DNA of 64,000 nucleotides from Flavobacteriaceae bacterium UBA5534 (GTDB lineage: Bacteria; Bacteroidota; Bacteroidia; Flavobacteriales; Flavobacteriaceae). The translations under genes were made by a program, and so were the position numbers. The notes under the pieces are model-generated. The model was not told the DNA's origin. It did not search any database and worked only from the letters and a program-made list of their open reading frames with translations. The stretch spans positions 62,001 through 126,000 of the forward strand of contig DINS01000021.1 of NCBI GenBank assembly GCA_002426015.1, given 5' to 3'. Below, piece after piece: positions 18,508 through 26,723 of this stretch; position 1 is the first letter of the stretch; each line of letters starts with the position of its first letter.

Positions 18508-20601
18508 CTATGATTTAGTTGTCATATGGCCGCTCTTAATTAGGTCTAGATAGTATTGGGCTGCTTTATCTTCATTAAAAATTTCCAAAGTGGCTTTAAA
18601 CAGCACATTTGCTTCCGAAAACAATTGGTCTTCATATAACTGAATTGCTTTTTCAAAAGGCTCTTTAATTAGAAGTTTTAGTGCTTTGAGATCCTTCGTG
18701 TCAAAAGAAAACACTTCATAAATAGCAACCGATTTACTTTTTCCCTTTACAGGTACATTCCCAAGAAATCGGTAATCAATCTCCATATTTTCCTTTACTT
18801 CCAGCAACACTTTTTCGCTAACTATAATATTGGCATCAAACAATTTTGATAAGCCTTCCAATCGCGAAGCAATATTTACCGAATCTGAAATAACTGTTCC
18901 ATCCATTCGTTGGTGCTCACCAATAGTGCCAAGCATTAGCGTTCCCGAATTGATTCCGATGCCTAATCTTATTGGTATCAATCCCTTTTTGGTATGGGAT
19001 TTATTGTATTCTTCCAGTTCTTTTAAGACTTGAGCGGCAGTTAAAATAGCGTCTGATGGGCTGTTTGGGAATAATGCCATAATGGAATCTCCTATGAATT
19101 TATCGATAAACCCATTGTTTTTTCTCACAATAGGTCCGAATCTTTGTAATAGGGAGTTGATAAAATGGAAATTGTCTTCTGGTGATAAACTTTCCGAAAT
19201 GGTAGTAAAAGACCTTACATCAGCAAAAAAAACAGTCATTTCTTTTGTGACGTGATCACCAAGCTTAACATCGACAACACTATCTTTGCCAAGAAAACTT
19301 AAGAACTCACTGGGAACAAAACGACTATTAGCAATATTGATTTTTTTGATGTTTGAAGATAGTTTCTTAATGGCTTTAAAGGCGTTGGAAAATTTTAGCG
19401 AGAGTAAAAAAGACTGACTAAAAATAAATATCACCAATCCGTAAGGCGAATAATACCCTGTATTAATGACATTATTATCATACAAAATATCATTAAACAC
19501 GGTAACAACTATGACTGATATCCCAATTAATGCTATTGAAGACCCTTCTCTTTTTCGTACACAAGCTTTAATTACTACATATAAGAGATAAATATAAGAG
19601 GTGACCAAAACCAGAGCATAAGGCATCAGAACTTTTGTTGAAACACTGGCAGGAAACAACAACGAACCTGCAAAAAGCACTCCAATAAGCATATATATTT
19701 TACCCAAAACAACTTTTGCATCTAGTGGAAATAATTTTTGAATAAAGAGGATAAACAAAGGTGGTCCTATAAAATATCCTATAAAAATCAATCGTGTATA
19801 GGCTTCAAAGTTGAAGTCTGGGAACAATTCTATCAAAAATGTTTCCCCTAAACCAATGGTCCTAAACATAACCAAAAAACAGACAATACTAAAATATAAG
19901 GTATATACTTCCTTTTTCATTAGGTAGTAGAGCCCTAAATGGTGGAATGCCATAATAAACAAGATGCCTGCCAAAAACAAATCTAAAGCTACTTGCCGAG
20001 ATTGCAGTGCCTTTATTTGCCTTTCCAACCCAAACTTATAAGGAGCTGGCGCACCTCCTTTATCGAAATGATAATTAGAAACTTGTAATATCATATAAAT
20101 ATCATTGCCTGTAGATGTAAAGTAGATATATTTGGGCAATGTTTGCGGCGTACTGTTTAGTTTCGAATCTGATACTACGCCGTTTTCGGCAACCAATTCA
20201 TCATCAATCCAAAGCCTGTAAGCTGTAAAATGGTAAGGAATACGAAGCCCTAGTTTTTCGTTATTGAGATTGTTCTTTATTTTGAGTCTAAAGGTTGCAA
20301 AGCCTTGGCCAGGTAGATTTTCTCCATTTTGTCCAAAGTCATTCCAAACGCCAGGTAAGTTGGCAAAAGATGGGGATCCATTGTCTGGAATACTGTCAGT
20401 TTCTAAAAGTTGATTCCAATAAAACTCCCATTCACCATTTAAGTTGGAGATTCCATTCTTGCTAAAGTCCCAATGGGTTAAGTCTAAAACACCTTGTTTG
20501 GCCTTCTGTCTTTTAATGCCACTGCAACCTGTAAACAGGAGCATAGCAATGAAAAGTAACATCAATAGCCAAAAGGATGTTTTTTTTGTCTTCACTTTCA
20601 A
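18508..20601 (-). CDS. 7TMR-DISM class III adenylate cyclase, lipoprotein-type N-terminus
   Basis: A 697-residue membrane sensor enzyme. The N-terminus has a lipobox LFTGC with Cys26. An extracytoplasmic beta-sandwich of the 7TMR-DISM extracellular type follows (about 40-200, with LGLRIPYHFTAYRLWIDDE), then seven membrane helices (about 205-405) and a class III nucleotide cyclase domain (about 450-625). Metal-binding Asp461 (FFADVRSF) and Asp505 (FIGDSIMALF) are present, as is Lys501 in DKFIGD, the position that favours ATP over GTP. The product is therefore probably cAMP, although cAMP signalling is poorly known in this phylum. A short tail of about 50 residues looks TPR-like. The gene is alone on the minus strand. 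Confidence 0.9.
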   Translation of the reverse strand: MKVKTKKTSFWLLMLLFIAMLLFTGCSGIKRQKAKQGVLDLTHWDFSKNGISNLNGEWEFYWNQLLETDSIPDNGSPSFANLPGVWNDFGQNGENLPGQGFATFRLKIKNNLNNEKLGLRIPYHFTAYRLWIDDELVAENGVVSDSKLNSTPQTLPKYIYFTSTGNDIYMILQVSNYHFDKGGAPAPYKFGLERQIKALQSRQVALDLFLAGILFIMAFHHLGLYYLMKKEVYTLYFSIVCFLVMFRTIGLGETFLIELFPDFNFEAYTRLIFIGYFIGPPLFILFIQKLFPLDAKVVLGKIYMLIGVLFAGSLLFPASVSTKVLMPYALVLVTSYIYLLYVVIKACVRKREGSSIALIGISVIVVTVFNDILYDNNVINTGYYSPYGLVIFIFSQSFLLSLKFSNAFKAIKKLSSNIKKINIANSRFVPSEFLSFLGKDSVVDVKLGDHVTKEMTVFFADVRSFTTISESLSPEDNFHFINSLLQRFGPIVRKNNGFIDKFIGDSIMALFPNSPSDAILTAAQVLKELEEYNKSHTKKGLIPIRLGIGINSGTLMLGTIGEHQRMDGTVISDSVNIASRLEGLSKLFDANIIVSEKVLLEVKENMEIDYRFLGNVPVKGKSKSVAIYEVFSFDTKDLKALKLLIKEPFEKAIQLYEDQLFSEANVLFKATLEIFNEDKAAQYYLDLIKSGHMTTKS

Positions 20602-20960
20602 AATTTTTTAATGCTATCAATTTATGGGGAAGACTCTTAAGCATCTGATTAGTTAGGTAATACAAATATGAAGAAAATTAATCAGATAGCATAAAACTTG
20701 TTAGGAAACATTATATAATATCCATTTAAAGAAACCGTATTAAATTTATCATAGCCAGAATAACATTATCAAACAAGGCGCATAATTCATTACTTTACAA
20801 ACTACCATCTTTGGTTTTTTAAGCTGTAAATACTACTTTCAAAACTTTATTCTGGTACATTATGACCTCTTTTTACTATTAAAGACAACGTATCTCAAAA
20901 AATATTTAATACATTAATTTACAAGCTGATAAATTGTCTGTAAAAATTACTCCATACTAT
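20602..20960. other. Intergenic gap between divergent cyclase and rplM genes
   Basis: About 435 bp separate the cyclase start from rplM. The part nearest the cyclase holds an inverted repeat, ATCTGATTA (20643-20651) and TAATCAGAT (20679-20687), and on the minus strand between the arms a weak -7-like CATATTTG. The part nearest rplM holds the rplM promoter (listed separately). I see no open reading frame with a start and coding character and no RNA gene in the middle portion. Confidence 0.5.
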
Positions 20961-20990
20961 TTGGTAATCACATAGATTATCGTAAATTTG
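20961..20990 (+). promoter_or_regulatory. Promoter of rplM operon (Bacteroidetes type)
   Basis: TTG at 20961-20963, a 19-bp spacer, and TAAATTTG at 20983-20990 match the Bacteroidetes primary sigma consensus TTG-N17/20-TAnnTTTG exactly. The transcript would begin about 40 nt upstream of the rplM GTG. Confidence 0.8.
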
Positions 20991-21037
20991 CAAACTCTTT
21001 TTGAGAGAGGAATGTTTAATAAGTAAAATTAATAAGT

Positions 21038-21493
21038 GTGGATACATTAAGCTACAAAACGATTTCAGCAAACAAAGCTACTGTTAATAAGGAGTGGATT
21101 TTGGTTGATGCTGAAGGTCAAAGTCTAGGGCGTCTTGCTTCTAAAGTTGCAAAACTTTTGAGAGGTAAGCACAAGCCTAACTTCACACCACACGTTGATT
21201 GCGGAGATAACGTTATTGTTATCAACTCTGAAAAAATCAACTTAACAGGTAACAAGTGGAATGACAAAACGTACATTCGTCACACAGGTTATCCAGGTGG
21301 TCAAAGAAGTTTATCTGCTACAGAAATGTTTGGAAAAGATCCAGCACGATTAGTAGAAAAATCAGTAAAAGGAATGCTCCCTAAAAACAAATTAGGTGCA
21401 GATTTATTCCGTAACCTAACTGCTGTGGTTGGAACAGAGCATGCTCATGCTGCTCAAAAACCAAAAGCAATTAACTTAAACGAATTTAATTAA
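21038..21493 (+). CDS. rplM: 50S ribosomal protein L13
   Basis: A 151-residue L13, a primary assembly protein of the large ribosomal subunit. Conserved stretches are WILVDAEGQSLGRLASKVA and KTYIRHTGYPGG near residue 95, with the usual MLPKNKLG further on. The start is a GTG at 21038, giving MDTLSYKTISANKATV, the standard flavobacterial N-terminus. The stop overlaps the rpsI start by one base (TAATG), a tight translational coupling that keeps L13 and S9 in step. A consensus promoter lies about 50 bp upstream. Confidence 0.98.
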   Translation: MDTLSYKTISANKATVNKEWILVDAEGQSLGRLASKVAKLLRGKHKPNFTPHVDCGDNVIVINSEKINLTGNKWNDKTYIRHTGYPGGQRSLSATEMFGKDPARLVEKSVKGMLPKNKLGADLFRNLTAVVGTEHAHAAQKPKAINLNEFN

Positions 21494-21879
21494 TGGAAGT
21501 AATTCACAAAATCGGCCGTAGAAAAACGGCTGTTGCTCGCGCGTATGTTGCCAAAGGAAAAGGGAACATCACAATCAATAAAAAAGACATGGCGACTTAT
21601 TTTCCTACTGCAACCTTGCAGTACAAAGTAAATCAACCTTTGGTCATGACTAACAATGAAGGCAACTTTGATATTACAGTAAATGTATATGGAGGTGGTA
21701 TTACTGGTCAAGCAGAAGCGATCCGTTTAGCATTATCTCGCGCAATGTGCGAAGTCGATGCAGAAAACAGAGGCATTTTGAAACCAGAAGGATTGTTGAC
21801 AAGAGACCCAAGAATGGTAGAACGTAAGAAATTCGGACAGAAGAAAGCTCGTAAGAAATTCCAGTTCTCTAAACGTTAA
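21493..21879 (+). CDS. rpsI: 30S ribosomal protein S9
   Basis: A 128-residue S9 whose basic C-terminal tail reaches the ribosomal P site. The N-terminal KIGRRKTAVARAYV and the C-terminal KKFGQKKARKKFQFSKR with its terminal Lys-Arg are diagnostic. It overlaps rplM by one base and is followed by an intrinsic terminator, so rplM-rpsI is one transcription unit, although read-through into rpsB cannot be excluded. Confidence 0.98.
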   Translation: MEVIHKIGRRKTAVARAYVAKGKGNITINKKDMATYFPTATLQYKVNQPLVMTNNEGNFDITVNVYGGGITGQAEAIRLALSRAMCEVDAENRGILKPEGLLTRDPRMVERKKFGQKKARKKFQFSKR

Positions 21880-21894
21880 TCTTATTACCAACTC

Positions 21895-21936
21895 GATTGG
21901 AAATATCATCAGACATATTTCCAATCAAGTTTTTTT
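21895..21936 (+). terminator. Intrinsic terminator after rpsI
   Basis: GATTGGAAATAT (21895-21906) pairs with ATATTTCCAATC (21915-21926), a 12-bp stem with an 8-nt loop, and AAG plus seven T residues follow. Confidence 0.85.
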
Positions 21937-22039
21937 CAAAAAACAAATTTTAACCCAGTTTTAGTTTAGCATCTAAATGAAGCCTAGCGCCAAAAGCCAA
22001 ATGGAACATTGCTAATTAACAGAACGTAAACTATTAAAA

Positions 22040-22822
22040 ATGAAAGTAGAAGTAAAAGAATTATTAGATGCAGGTGTACACTTCGGTCACTTGACACGTA
22101 AATGGGATCCAAACATGGCTCCTTACATTTATATGGAACGTAACGGTATCCATATCATCAACCTTTACAAAACAGCAGCAAAAATTGAAGAAACGTCTCA
22201 AGCGCTTCACAAAATTGCAGCTTCAGGAAAGAAAATCCTTTTTGTAGCCACAAAAAAACAAGCCAAAGACATCGTTGCTGAAAAAGCAGGTGCAGTCACT
22301 ATGCCTTACATCACTGAAAGATGGCCAGGCGGAATGTTGACCAACTTCGTAACCATCAGAAAAGCCGTTAAGAAAATGGCGATGATCGATAAAATGAAGA
22401 AAGATGGAACATTCTTGACATTATCTAAAAAAGAACGTCTTCAAGTAGATCGTTTGAGAGCTAAACTAGAGAAAAATTTAGGTTCTATCTCTGACATGAC
22501 TCGTTTACCAGGCGCTTTGTTTGTAGTAGACATCAAACGTGAGCACATCGCCATTAAAGAAGCACAAAAACTAAACATTCCAATCTTCGCAATGGTTGAC
22601 ACGAATTCTGATCCACGTCAAGTAGATTATTTAATTCCTGCAAATGATGATGCATCAAAATCTATTGATAAAATTTTAACTCTTGTCACATCAGCTATTG
22701 CAGATGGTTTATCTGAACGTAAGTCAGACAAAACAGAAAAAGAAGAAGGTGCTGACACTGAAGTAAAAGCAACAAAAAAATCAGCAGCTAAAAAGAAAGT
22801 AGCTGTTGACGAAGAAGAATAA
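22040..22822 (+). CDS. rpsB: 30S ribosomal protein S2
   Basis: A 260-residue S2, bound on the solvent side of the small subunit. Conserved parts include the opening LLDAGVHFGHLTRKWDPNM, TERWPGGMLTNF and PIFAMVDTNSDPRQVDYLIPANDD. The last 30 residues are a charged Lys/Glu/Ala-rich tail that is usual in this family and poorly conserved. About 160 bp with a terminator separate it from rpsI, so it probably has its own promoter, which I could not identify clearly. It is followed by a hairpin before tsf. Confidence 0.98.
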   Translation: MKVEVKELLDAGVHFGHLTRKWDPNMAPYIYMERNGIHIINLYKTAAKIEETSQALHKIAASGKKILFVATKKQAKDIVAEKAGAVTMPYITERWPGGMLTNFVTIRKAVKKMAMIDKMKKDGTFLTLSKKERLQVDRLRAKLEKNLGSISDMTRLPGALFVVDIKREHIAIKEAQKLNIPIFAMVDTNSDPRQVDYLIPANDDASKSIDKILTLVTSAIADGLSERKSDKTEKEEGADTEVKATKKSAAKKKVAVDEEE

Positions 22823-22844
22823 ATAACAATTACACAACATCAAT

Positions 22845-22893
22845 AAGTCGTTTAGTTCTTTTCTTTGTTGAAAATTAATTGAACGACTTTTTT
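22845..22893 (+). terminator. Hairpin with T-run between rpsB and tsf
   Basis: AAGTCGTT (22845-22852) pairs with AACGACTT (22882-22889), an 8-bp stem around a long 29-nt loop, followed by a T-run. It may be a partial terminator that sets the S2 to EF-Ts ratio; the long loop makes it weaker than its neighbours. Confidence 0.55.
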
Positions 22894-22917
22894 AAATTTT
22901 AAAAATATATGGAAGCT

Positions 22918-23883
22918 ATGGTAAAAATAACAGCCGCAGAAGTAAACAAATTAAGACAAGCTACAGGTGCCGGAATGATGGACTGCAAAAAAGCATTGGT
23001 TGAAGCTGAAGGAGATTTTGATAAAGCAATTGACGTATTACGTAAAAAAGGTCAAAAAGTTGCAGAAAAAAGAGCTGACAGAGAATCTTCTGAAGGTGCT
23101 GCAGTTGCTAAAATAAATGCCGACAATACTGTAGGTATCGCTATCGTTTTAGGTTGTGAAACTGATTTTGTAGGTAAAAACGAATCGTTCGTTGCTTTAG
23201 CAAACGACATTGCTGATATCGCAATTAACTGTAATTCTAAAGAAGACGTATTGGCTGCTGATTTTGGAGGCATGACTGTTGCAGATAAATTAGTTGAGCA
23301 AACTGGTGTCATCGGTGAAAAAATTGACCTAAATGCTTTTGAAAGATTAGAAGCACCATACGTTGGTTCTTACGTTCACATCAATAAAATTGCTGCGATT
23401 GTAGGTTTTTCTGCAAAAGTTAACAATGTTGAAGAATTAGCTAAAGACGTAGCCATGCAAATCGCATCTATGGGAGCTACAACATTATCTTACAAAGATT
23501 TTGATCCTGCATTCATCGCATCAGAAACTGAAGCAAGAATCGCTGTGATTGAAAAAGACAATGAAGAATTGGCTCGTTTAGGCAAAACTCTTAAAAATGT
23601 ACCTTCTTATATCTCAATGGCGCAATTAACTCCAGAAGTATTGGCTAAAGCTGAAGAAGCTGCCAAAGCAGAATTGAAAGCTGAAGGTAAACCAGAACAA
23701 ATTTGGGACAGAATCCTTCCAGGTAAAATGGAGCGTTTCATTTCTGACAACACGACTTTAGATCAAGAAAAATGTTTGTTAGACCAAACATTCATTAAAG
23801 ACGAAAAAATGAACGTAGCTAAATATGTTGCTTCTTATGGCGACGTAAAGGTTACAGATTTTAAACGTGTGTCTTTAGGATAA
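22918..23883 (+). CDS. tsf: Elongation factor Ts
   Basis: A 321-residue EF-Ts, the nucleotide exchange factor that recycles EF-Tu. It has an N-terminal UBA-like domain (KITAAEVNKLRQATGAGMMDCKKAL), the exchange motif CETDFVGKNESF (TDVGF-like, near residue 80), a duplicated core, and the C-terminal LLDQTFIKDEKMNVAKYV. I prefer the ATG at 22918 (MVKITAAEV); an in-frame ATG at 22909 adds three residues (MEA). It follows rpsB as in most bacteria and ends in a good terminator. Confidence 0.97.
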   Translation: MVKITAAEVNKLRQATGAGMMDCKKALVEAEGDFDKAIDVLRKKGQKVAEKRADRESSEGAAVAKINADNTVGIAIVLGCETDFVGKNESFVALANDIADIAINCNSKEDVLAADFGGMTVADKLVEQTGVIGEKIDLNAFERLEAPYVGSYVHINKIAAIVGFSAKVNNVEELAKDVAMQIASMGATTLSYKDFDPAFIASETEARIAVIEKDNEELARLGKTLKNVPSYISMAQLTPEVLAKAEEAAKAELKAEGKPEQIWDRILPGKMERFISDNTTLDQEKCLLDQTFIKDEKMNVAKYVASYGDVKVTDFKRVSLG

Positions 23884-23907
23884 ACCTAATTTAAATATTA
23901 TGCAAAG

Positions 23908-23938
23908 AGCCTTTCATTTATTTGAGAGGCTTTTTTTT
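23908..23938 (+). terminator. Intrinsic terminator after tsf
   Basis: AGCCTTTCA (23908-23916) pairs with TGAGAGGCT (23923-23931), a 9-bp stem with one G-U pair, and eight T residues include and follow the last base. Confidence 0.85.
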
Positions 23939-23990
23939 ATCATCTAAAAACAAAAAAATTATGTAGTTTTGCTAAACTTTTAAAATCATT

Positions 23991-24698
23991 ATGAAGTATA
24001 AAAGAATCCTCCTCAAACTTTCAGGTGAAGCCTTAATGGGAACACGTCAATATGGTATTGATCCTCAACGTTTGGCAGAATATGCCGAAGACATTAAAGC
24101 CATTACCGAAAAAGGTGTCGAAGTAGCCATTGTCATTGGTGGTGGTAATATTTTTAGAGGTGTAGCAGGTGCAAGTAATGGTATGGATCGTGTACAAGGT
24201 GACCACATGGGAATGTTAGCAACCGTTATTAACGGACTTGCATTACAAAGTGCTCTCGAAGATGCTGGCGTCCCAACTCGTTTGCAATCTGCGGTTCACA
24301 TTAATCAAGTTGCCGAACCCTTTATTCGTCGCAAAGCAATGCGTCATTTAGAAAAAGGTAGAGTGGTCATTTTTGGTGGAGGCACAGGAAACCCTTATTT
24401 CACAACTGATTCGGCTGCTGTACTCCGTGCAATAGAAATCGAAGCTGATGTGATTTTAAAAGGCACTCGTGTAGACGGTATTTACAATGCGGACCCAGAA
24501 AAAGATATAAATGCCATAAAATTTGACCATATTACTTTTGATGATGTATTGCGCAAAGGTTTAAAAGTTATGGACACCACAGCATTTACTTTAAGTCAAG
24601 AAAACGAATTGCCAATTATTGTGTTCGATATGAACAAAAAAGGGAATTTGCTTAAGGTTGTTGCTGGCGAAAAAATTGGAACCAAAGTTAATTTATAA
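23991..24698 (+). CDS. pyrH: UMP kinase
   Basis: A 235-residue UMP kinase of the amino-acid-kinase fold, making UDP from UMP and ATP; the bacterial enzyme is hexameric. Seen are the opening KRILLKLSGEALMG, the VIGGGNIFRG loop that binds phosphate, and RQLQSAVHI-type and VIFGGGTGNPYFTTD segments that form the nucleotide sites. A -7-like TAGTTTTG lies at 23964-23971 without a clear -33 TTG. It precedes frr by 57 bp, the common pyrH-frr pair. Confidence 0.98.
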   Translation: MKYKRILLKLSGEALMGTRQYGIDPQRLAEYAEDIKAITEKGVEVAIVIGGGNIFRGVAGASNGMDRVQGDHMGMLATVINGLALQSALEDAGVPTRLQSAVHINQVAEPFIRRKAMRHLEKGRVVIFGGGTGNPYFTTDSAAVLRAIEIEADVILKGTRVDGIYNADPEKDINAIKFDHITFDDVLRKGLKVMDTTAFTLSQENELPIIVFDMNKKGNLLKVVAGEKIGTKVNL

Positions 24699-24755
24699 TC
24701 CGAGATACATTTTGGCTTGTTTTTTGAAAGCCACACATATTAAAGTTTAAAAAAA

Positions 24756-25313
24756 ATGAACGAAGACATTCAATTTATATTAGACACCGCAAAGGAAGCG
24801 ATGGATGCAGCCCTTAAGCATCTCGAAAAACAATTTGTAAACATCAGAGCTGGTAAGGCAAGCCCTGCCATGTTAGGTAGTGTTATGGTTAACTATTATG
24901 GCTCGCAAACACCATTGCACCAAGTTGCCAACGTCAATACTCCAGATGGACGTACCATTACTGTGCAGCCTTGGGAAAAAGGTATGATTCAAGAAATTGA
25001 AAAAGGAATACAAATCGCAAATTTGGGCTTCAACCCAATGAATAATGGCGACACAATCATTATAAGTGTACCACCTTTAACCGAAGAGCGTCGTCGTGAC
25101 TTAGCCAAACAAGCAAAAGCCGAAGCTGAAGATGCAAAAATTGGTATAAGAAGTGCTCGTAAAGATGCCAATTCTGAAATCAAAAAATTAGACGATGTTT
25201 CTGAAGACCTTCAAAAAAATGCGGAAGTAGACGTGCAACATCTCACGGATAAATACGTTAAAAGAATAGATGACATTTTAGAAGTCAAAGAAAAAGAAAT
25301 CATGACTGTTTAA
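24756..25313 (+). CDS. frr: Ribosome recycling factor
   Basis: A 185-residue ribosome recycling factor, which with EF-G splits post-termination ribosomes. The core matches the family throughout: FVNIRAGKASPAML, YYGSQTPLHQVANVNTPDGRT, PPLTEERRRDLAK and the C-terminal HLTDKYVKRIDD helix. It directly follows pyrH and is closed by an intrinsic terminator 8 bp behind its stop codon. Confidence 0.98.
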   Translation: MNEDIQFILDTAKEAMDAALKHLEKQFVNIRAGKASPAMLGSVMVNYYGSQTPLHQVANVNTPDGRTITVQPWEKGMIQEIEKGIQIANLGFNPMNNGDTIIISVPPLTEERRRDLAKQAKAEAEDAKIGIRSARKDANSEIKKLDDVSEDLQKNAEVDVQHLTDKYVKRIDDILEVKEKEIMTV

Positions 25314-25320
25314 AATTTTA

Positions 25321-25343
25321 AGCGACTCTTTAGTCGCTTTTTT
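25321..25343 (+). terminator. Intrinsic terminator after frr
   Basis: AGCGACT (25321-25327) pairs with AGTCGCT (25332-25338) around a CTTT loop and is followed by TTTTT. Confidence 0.88.
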
Positions 25344-25369
25344 GTTGCAACCTTTATCTATTTTTATAA

Positions 25370-26650
25370 ATGAAAAAAATCTGTGCTATTTACTTTTTAT
25401 TGCTCTGTAGTTTAATAGCACAGTCGCAAATTATACATGTTCAAAACGATTCAACAGGAGTTCAAAATGATTCAACTTCAAAGAAAACCGAACTTTTAAA
25501 ACAATTGGGGAATGGTTATTTTCCGACCAAGTTTGTTAATATTGATTTACGTTATCTTGTAAAATTCAATCAATACGAAGGCTTTAGAACTGGTCTTGGA
25601 GGCATAACCAATGATGCCTTTTCTGAAAAATACCGCATTAACAGTTATGTCGTTTATGGGTTTAGAGACCATAATTTCAAGTATAGTATTGGTGGTGGTT
25701 TTAGAGTTGCCGAAGCGACCAATACTTGGGTGAATTTTTCATATACCGATGACTTACAAGAAACCGGAAGTTCTGCTTTTTTAACTGATAAGCGTTTCTT
25801 TTCTTTTTTTGAGCCTCGCCTGCTTAACATCGATTTGTTTCATCGGCACATTACTAAAGCCCTTTCTTTAGAACACCAATTTACACACAATCTAATTTCT
25901 GAAACACAATTGGCAATTAGCAATATCTCACCAACCTACAATTATATTTTTTCTACTGACGATCACTTGTACAGGGAGTTTCACTTAACGACTGCAAAAA
26001 TTGCTTTGCAATGGTCTCCTTTCAGTGAATTTGAACAAACCAAAAATGGCATTGTAGAAAAAATTGATGGCTATCCGAAATTCACCTTACAATACACCAA
26101 AAATATTGACAACCTACTTGGAAGCAATCTAAACTTTTCTAAACTAGATTTCAGGACCATCTATCAACTAAAGCACAAAAACGCATCGGTAACCGAAGCC
26201 ACCATTACTGGAGGCTTTGCTTACGGAAATGTCCCTTTGACACATTTGTATCATGCTTATCCCAATAACATAAGAAAATCGACTATTATGCAACGTTTTT
26301 CCGTTGCTGGCATCAACAGTTTTGAAACCATGTTTTTCAATGAGTTTTTCTCTGACCGATTTACAACATTCCAATTTAAACACTATGTCAATCCTTTTAA
26401 AATTGCACCGCGTTTTAAACCACAATTAGTACTTATTACCAGATATGCACTTGGCGATATGAGCCATATTGAGCGCCATCAAAATGTTACTTTTGGGACA
26501 TTAGAAAAAGGTTATTCTGAATCAGGTTTTGAAGTCAATAAACTTCTTTTCGGGTTTGGTTTGAGTTTTGCCTATCGATATGGTGGTTACCATTTACCTG
26601 CTTTTGAAGACAATGTAGCCTTTAAGTTTACGTTTAATGTAAATTTGTAA
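25370..26650 (+). CDS. Outer-membrane beta-barrel protein, DUF5686-like barrel half
   Basis: A 426-residue exported protein with a signal peptide of about 19 residues (MKKICAIYFLLLCSLIAQSQ). The rest is a series of amphipathic beta strands with many aromatic residues, ending in FKFTFNVNL as outer-membrane barrels do. The stretch YEGFRTGLGGITNDAFSEKYRINSY resembles the barrel half of DUF5686 proteins, but the usual N-terminal carboxypeptidase-regulatory-like domain is missing, so this is a short relative. The function is unknown. It sits between frr and an RND-superfamily exporter; no operon link is clear because 73 bp separate it from the next gene. Confidence 0.75.
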   Translation: MKKICAIYFLLLCSLIAQSQIIHVQNDSTGVQNDSTSKKTELLKQLGNGYFPTKFVNIDLRYLVKFNQYEGFRTGLGGITNDAFSEKYRINSYVVYGFRDHNFKYSIGGGFRVAEATNTWVNFSYTDDLQETGSSAFLTDKRFFSFFEPRLLNIDLFHRHITKALSLEHQFTHNLISETQLAISNISPTYNYIFSTDDHLYREFHLTTAKIALQWSPFSEFEQTKNGIVEKIDGYPKFTLQYTKNIDNLLGSNLNFSKLDFRTIYQLKHKNASVTEATITGGFAYGNVPLTHLYHAYPNNIRKSTIMQRFSVAGINSFETMFFNEFFSDRFTTFQFKHYVNPFKIAPRFKPQLVLITRYALGDMSHIERHQNVTFGTLEKGYSESGFEVNKLLFGFGLSFAYRYGGYHLPAFEDNVAFKFTFNVNL

Positions 26651-26723
26651 GCAGATAATATCCTGCAATAAGTCTATCTAATCCTTCCCTTTTTTCTACC
26701 TTTGTCGCTTCGTAAACGATCGT

